Below are positions 3,888-7,490 of a stretch of DNA of 7,490 bases, piece by piece. Made by a program: the position numbers and the translations under genes. This stretch comes from Oligoflexus sp. (GTDB lineage Bacteria > Bdellovibrionota_B > Oligoflexia > Oligoflexales > Oligoflexaceae). The stretch is taken from NCBI GenBank assembly GCA_030151925.1, contig JASLCY010000051.1, forward strand, positions 1-7,490, written 5' to 3'. Position 1 is the stretch's first letter. Each line of letters opens with the position of its first letter. The notes beneath the pieces were generated by a model. That model did not search any database, was not told the origin of the DNA, and saw only the letters and a list, made by a program, of their open reading frames with translations.

Positions 3888-6611
3888 ATGAAGTCCCTGC
3901 GCGCAAGGCTGCTGCTGGTACTCCTATTAACATTGGGAGCCCTGTACTACATTTCCCCGACCGTTATTTATTTTTCCCTGCCGAAAGATAAAAGAAACGA
4001 TCAGGCCGAACTCGAAAAAGCCATTCCATCTTGGTTGCCAAAAAAGCACATCAAACTTGGCCTCGACCTGCAGGGTGGCGTGCAGCTCGTTCTGGGTGTA
4101 GACACCAACGTAGCGATCGACAACAAACTGAGCCGTATCGGTACGGAAATCTCGCGTTCGGCTAACGAGTCGAAAAAGCAGGTTTCGGAAGCCTATGCGA
4201 TCAAAGGTCAGCAGACCCTCCACGTCACGCTGGAAGACGGCGTCGACCAGGGCGCGTTCTTCGAACAAGTGAAGAAAGACCATCCTGAAATCACGAAGAC
4301 CGGCGGCTCCGGCAAGAATATCGAATTCCGCTTCGAGGAAGGCCAGATCAAACGCATCCGCGACGCTTCCCTCGAGCAGGCCGAGCGCGTGGTCCGCAGC
4401 CGTATCGATAAATGGGGCGTGTCCGAGCCTTCGATCAACCGTCGCGCCGACCGTTCGATCATGGTTCAGCTCCCGGGCTTCAAAGACCCTGAACGCGCCC
4501 GTGAACTCCTCGGCCGCACCGCTCAACTCAAATTCAAGCTCGTCGACGAAGAATTCCACGGCTTCGATGCCCTGGCCGGCAAGCTGCCTCCGGGCGCGAC
4601 CGTCGAACGTCGCGGCAACTCGGGCGCGACCGTGCTCGTGGGCGAAGACAAGGACGCGCTCGTCAACGCCGCGAAAGGCATAATCCCCGAAGGCCGCGAG
4701 CTCCTCTTCGAAGAGACCCCGCTCGCCGGCGGTAAGAAGACCCGTTACACCGGTATGGTGGTGAAAGCCTCGACCGAACTCTCCGGCGAAGACGTCTCCG
4801 ACGCGAACGTCTTCTACGATACGCAATCCCTCGACAACCGCCCCGCGGTTTCGCTCAAGTTCACCCCGACCGGCGGCAAGCGTTTCGGTGACATCACCGG
4901 CGCGAACATCGGCAAACGCATGGTCATCATCCTCGACGACGTGATCGTCTCGGATCCCGTGATCCAGACTCGCATCGCCGGCGGTACCGCCAGCATCACC
5001 ATGGGTGATCGCGGCCGTACGGAAGCCGACGCGGAAGCCCAATCGCTCGCTCTCGTCCTGCGTTCCGGCGCTCTCCCGGCGCCGATCACGGTGCTCGAGC
5101 AAAGGCAGGTGGGCGCATCCCTCGGTCCGGAGCTGACCAACCAGGGCGTGCAGTCCGTATCGCTCGGCCTCGCCTTCGTCCTCGCCTTCATGATCTTCTA
5201 CTATAAGCGCCCGGGTCTCCTGTCCTGCGCGGCGCTGGTGCTCAATGCGGTCTTCCTCCTGGCGCTGATGGCGAGCTTCGGCTTCTCCCTCACGCTTCCG
5301 GGCTTCGCGGGTTTCATCCTGACCCTCGGCATGGCGGTCGACTCGAACGTCCTCATCAACGAACGCATCCTCGAGGAGCTGGCCCACGGCCGCGCGCCGA
5401 TGAAGGCTCTGGAAAACGGCTTCAACCGCGTATTCTGGACGAACGTCGACGCCCACGTCACCAACCTCATCGCCGGCCTCGTGCTGATCGAAACCAGTTC
5501 GTCGGGCCCGGTGAAAGGCTTCGCCATCACCCTGATGCTCGGCCTCATCGTATCTCTCTTCACCGCTCTCACCGTCACGCGCTGGTTCTTCACCTGGGCC
5601 GTGCAGCATTCGAAAACCGAACAGCAGATCAAATCGTGGCTCGGTTATTCGAACGTCGAGAAGGCCGCTCGCCATGCGAAACGCCGCTTCGACTTCATGA
5701 AATACGGCAATACCGTGATGGGCATCGGCATCGCGATCGTCCTCGCGGTCGTGGTGGTCGGCGCGACCAAGGGCTTCAACTGGTCGGTCGATTTCCGCGG
5801 CGGTAACGAGATGGAGATCACCTTCGGCAACAAGATCGAGACCTCGAAGCTCCGTGAGGCTTTGACCAAAGCGGGCGCGAGCGATCCGACGCTGCAATCG
5901 GTCGGCGAAGACGGCAAGCACTACCTGGTCCGTTTCGAGTCGACGGCGAAGGAAGGCGAGGAAACCGGCGCGAGCACCAAGGCGAACATGATCCGCGATC
6001 ATGTCGTGAAATCGCTCGAGGCCGATCAGCCTGAAGTCCAGCGCATGGAATACGTAGGTCCCGCGGTCGGTAAAGAGCTCAGGACGCAGGGCGCGCTCTC
6101 GCTCCTCTGGGCTATCATCTGCATCGCCGCTTATATCGCGCTGCGCTTCGATATGCGTTTCGCTCCGGGCGCGCTCGTGAAGATGGCCCAGGACGTGTTC
6201 GTGGTCCTCGGCTTCTACCTCTTCTTCCAACGTTCGTTCGACCTGACGACCGTCGCGTGTCTGCTCACCGTCATCGGTTACTCGGTGAACGACGTGATCG
6301 TCATCTTCGACCGCGTGCGTGAGAACATGTCGATCAACCCTTCGCGTTCGTTGCGCGACAACCTCAACGTCTCGCTGAACGAAACGCTGACCCGTTCGAT
6401 CAACACCGGCGTCGCGGCTTCGGTCTCGCTCTTCGGCATCCTGTTCTTCGGTACCGCATCGATCTTCAACTTCGCGATCGCGATGATCATCGGCATCTTC
6501 ACGGCGACCGTGACTTCGACCTTCTATGCGACCAACGCCGTCCTGATGTTCGAGAACTTCAGGCAGCGTCGCGGTACGGCTCCGAGTCTTGCGGCCAGCG
6601 CGAAGAAGTAA
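3888..6611 (+). CDS. secDF: SecDF, fused SecD-SecF protein-export subunit
   Basis: This 907-residue RND-type membrane protein works with SecYEG and SecA, using the proton gradient to pull exported proteins across the inner membrane. The SecD half begins with a membrane helix (about 8-29) and LGLDLQGG (57-64), followed by the large periplasmic domain (ERVVRSRIDKWGVSEP and a second subdomain). Helices at about 422-567 include GASLGPEL and the conserved LGMAVDSNVLINERI, whose D485 matches the proton-carrying aspartate of this family. After a basic linker (about 575-600) the SecF half starts with a helix near 606, VDFRGG (634-639), VGPAVGKEL, and VIGYSVNDVIVIFDRVREN with the matching D802; the C-terminal helices end at MFENFRQRRG. 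All expected landmarks are present and I see no break. ATG 3888 is preceded by AAGGAG at nine bases; GTG 3852 upstream lacks a site. It appears to be transcribed alone: no yajC, secA or tgt is visible, and a terminator follows. Confidence 0.97.
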   Translation: MKSLRARLLLVLLLTLGALYYISPTVIYFSLPKDKRNDQAELEKAIPSWLPKKHIKLGLDLQGGVQLVLGVDTNVAIDNKLSRIGTEISRSANESKKQVSEAYAIKGQQTLHVTLEDGVDQGAFFEQVKKDHPEITKTGGSGKNIEFRFEEGQIKRIRDASLEQAERVVRSRIDKWGVSEPSINRRADRSIMVQLPGFKDPERARELLGRTAQLKFKLVDEEFHGFDALAGKLPPGATVERRGNSGATVLVGEDKDALVNAAKGIIPEGRELLFEETPLAGGKKTRYTGMVVKASTELSGEDVSDANVFYDTQSLDNRPAVSLKFTPTGGKRFGDITGANIGKRMVIILDDVIVSDPVIQTRIAGGTASITMGDRGRTEADAEAQSLALVLRSGALPAPITVLEQRQVGASLGPELTNQGVQSVSLGLAFVLAFMIFYYKRPGLLSCAALVLNAVFLLALMASFGFSLTLPGFAGFILTLGMAVDSNVLINERILEELAHGRAPMKALENGFNRVFWTNVDAHVTNLIAGLVLIETSSSGPVKGFAITLMLGLIVSLFTALTVTRWFFTWAVQHSKTEQQIKSWLGYSNVEKAARHAKRRFDFMKYGNTVMGIGIAIVLAVVVVGATKGFNWSVDFRGGNEMEITFGNKIETSKLREALTKAGASDPTLQSVGEDGKHYLVRFESTAKEGEETGASTKANMIRDHVVKSLEADQPEVQRMEYVGPAVGKELRTQGALSLLWAIICIAAYIALRFDMRFAPGALVKMAQDVFVVLGFYLFFQRSFDLTTVACLLTVIGYSVNDVIVIFDRVRENMSINPSRSLRDNLNVSLNETLTRSINTGVAASVSLFGILFFGTASIFNFAIAMIIGIFTATVTSTFYATNAVLMFENFRQRRGTAPSLAASAKK

Positions 6612-6637
6612 GGCGCGTAGGCGTTGAATACATGAAA

Positions 6638-6671
6638 GAAAGCCCGCAGTTGCGACAACTGCGGGCTTTTC
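6638..6671. terminator. Rho-independent terminator after secDF
   Basis: A perfect 14-bp stem, AAAGCCCGCAGTTG (6639-6652) with CAACTGCGGGCTTT (6656-6669), closes a three-base CGA loop, and the U-tract side reads TTTTCTCTT. It starts 28 bases after the secDF stop codon. The A-rich left arm (GAAAGAAA) means it could also act on the minus strand. Confidence 0.93.
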
Positions 6672-6695
6672 TCTTAATACCTCCGGTAAGAATCG

Positions 6696-6714
6696 TGGAA
6701 GGCCCTGGAAGGCC
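6696..6714 (+). repeat. Tandem 9-base direct repeat TGGAAGGCC
   Basis: TGGAAGGCC occurs at 6696-6704 and again at 6706-6714, ten bases apart, one helical turn. The second copy is part of the weak hairpin at 6704-6717. Confidence 0.6.
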
Positions 6715-6723
6715 AGGTTTTTT
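6704..6723 (+). terminator. Weak second terminator-like hairpin
   Basis: CCTGG (6704-6708) pairs with CCAGG (6713-6717) around AAGG and is followed directly by six T (6718-6723). A five-pair stem is short for a terminator, but the clean T-run and its place 33 bases behind the main terminator suggest a back-up stop. Confidence 0.45.
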
Positions 6724-6825
6724 CCGGTCCTGATGAAAAAATACTCAGAACGGCTGATCGAATGTCGATACGAAGGTCGACGAAAAGCGTCCGGCGTTCT
6801 CCCTCTTAGAGATTTGGGAGTTTTC

Positions 6826-7490
6826 ATGAACCTGCGAACGTCCTTGCTCGCCTTCCTCGCCGTAGGAACGGTCGGCGCGTGCAGCGGCAAACCCGAAAGA
6901 ATCACGTTCGGCCCTAAAGCCAAATCAGGGACGACCTCCTCGGTGTCCAATCAAGGCAACGCGATCGGGACCTCCGGCAGCGACGGCGAGAACGATAAGT
7001 CGACGGCGCTCGTGCCGATCGCCAAACGCATCCGCCTCCTCTCGATGGTCGAAGTCTCGAATACGCTCACGGCTATCTTCGGCCAGAAGACGCCCGTATC
7101 GCTCGCGGCCATCGATTTCAGCCGGACGCTCGCCAACGGTTTTAAGAACGGCCAGACCCTCGCGCTCGACGCTCGCGCCGCCGAAGCCTGGCTCGATACC
7201 GCGGGACAGATCGCTGCTTGGGCTAAGACTTCGAATCGGCTCGGAACCTATCTCAGCGGCGGCTGCACGCCTTGGGGAACCAGCGCGGATCAGGTCGCCT
7301 GCCGGACGAATTTCGTGACGGCGATCGGCCGCCGCCTCTATCGCCACACGCTCTCCGCTCAGGAAAAGCAGGACGCCCTCGATATCTACGAAACTTCGGT
7401 GGGCGGCGATCAGCAGACGCCGGAAAACGCCTTCGTCGCGATGCTCCAGTATATGCTCGCGAGTCCCAGGTTCCTCTATCGCACGGAAGT
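6826..7490 (+). CDS. DUF1587/DUF1595/DUF1592-type lipoprotein, N-terminal part (runs off the right edge)
   Basis: The reading frame is open from ATG 6826 to the window end, giving 221 residues. GGGAG lies five bases before the start. Residues 1-19 form a lipoprotein signal peptide with lipobox VGAC (C19 lipidated), followed by a Ser/Gly-rich linker to about residue 65. Residues 66-86, IAKRIRLLSMVEVSNTLTAI, resemble the DUF1587 start (usually R-L-T-x-x-E-Y-x-N-T-L). IGRRLYRHTLSAQEKQDALD (168-187) matches the DUF1595 pattern 'RRAYRRPLTxxE', and MLQYMLASPRFLYRTEV at the edge matches the DUF1592 start 'LQSPxFLYRxE'. Proteins with this domain order, often followed by DUF1588 and DUF1585, abound in Planctomycetes and Myxococcota; their function is not established. 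It stands behind two terminators, so it needs its own promoter, which I could not identify. The frame is also open up to ATG 6733, but without a ribosome site or a signal-peptide start. Confidence 0.82.
   Translation, partial: MNLRTSLLAFLAVGTVGACSGKPERITFGPKAKSGTTSSVSNQGNAIGTSGSDGENDKSTALVPIAKRIRLLSMVEVSNTLTAIFGQKTPVSLAAIDFSRTLANGFKNGQTLALDARAAEAWLDTAGQIAAWAKTSNRLGTYLSGGCTPWGTSADQVACRTNFVTAIGRRLYRHTLSAQEKQDALDIYETSVGGDQQTPENAFVAMLQYMLASPRFLYRTE

Noticed and set aside
3679..3991. Two small plus-strand open frames (70 and 93 codons) between the lipoprotein gene and secDF
   Set aside because: No ribosome site or recognisable domain, and they cover the lipoprotein promoter and run into the start of secDF in other frames.
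3927..6950. Minus-strand open frame of 1007 codons antisense to secDF
   Set aside because: Its product is a monotonous Arg/Asp/Glu/His-rich chain with no recognisable domain, and it covers a gene with every SecDF motif. Strong codon bias in secDF removes stop codons from this antisense frame.

Overview
The window reads as a stretch of chromosome from a GC-rich, double-membraned (Gram-negative) bacterium. Support comes from two lipoproteins with clear lipoboxes, an NrsF/DUF1109-type membrane regulator of an ECF sigma factor, and strong codon bias toward C/G-ending codons (CTC, ATC, TTC, GAC). A fused SecDF next to a DUF1592-family lipoprotein would fit a predatory or deltaproteobacteria-like lineage (Bdellovibrionota/Oligoflexia, Myxococcota). 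That placement is an inference; there is no rRNA or other phylogenetic marker here. I see no insertion sequence, phage gene, CRISPR array, tRNA or rRNA.

Layout. (1) 1-530, minus strand: N-terminal 176 residues of an FAD/NAD(P)-binding ferredoxin-reductase-type oxidoreductase, with a good sigma70-type promoter just upstream. (2) 640-1861, plus strand, divergent from it: an ECF-type sigma factor overlapping by 11 bases a six-helix NrsF/DUF1109-like protein, a translationally coupled sigma/anti-sigma pair. (3) 2002-2538, plus: a small protein with a disordered N-terminus and a C-terminus laid out like DUF883/ElaB proteins, ended by a strong intrinsic terminator. (4) 2643-3689, minus, convergent on that terminator: a 348-residue secreted lipoprotein with an apparent internal duplication and a perfect EF-hand-like loop. 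(5) 3888-6611, plus, divergent from it: a single-chain SecDF of 907 residues, followed by a 14-bp-stem terminator and a second weak one. (6) 6826 to the window end, plus: N-terminal 221 residues of a DUF1587/DUF1595/DUF1592-type lipoprotein. Genes 1 and 6 run off the window edges.

How the parts work together. SecDF uses the proton-motive force to help Sec-dependent export, which both lipoproteins would need. The sigma/NrsF pair is probably an envelope-spanning stress sensor; its membrane partner has two cysteines 50 residues apart, as I recall for the metal-sensing pair in Caulobacter NrsF. No stretch longer than 300 bases lacks a gene. The five intergenic gaps (531-639, 1862-2001, 2539-2642, 3690-3887, 6612-6825) hold promoters, leaders and terminators. 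I found no clearly new multi-gene system. The points most worth checking are the cysteine pair, the duplicated lipoprotein and the DUF1592 lipoprotein.
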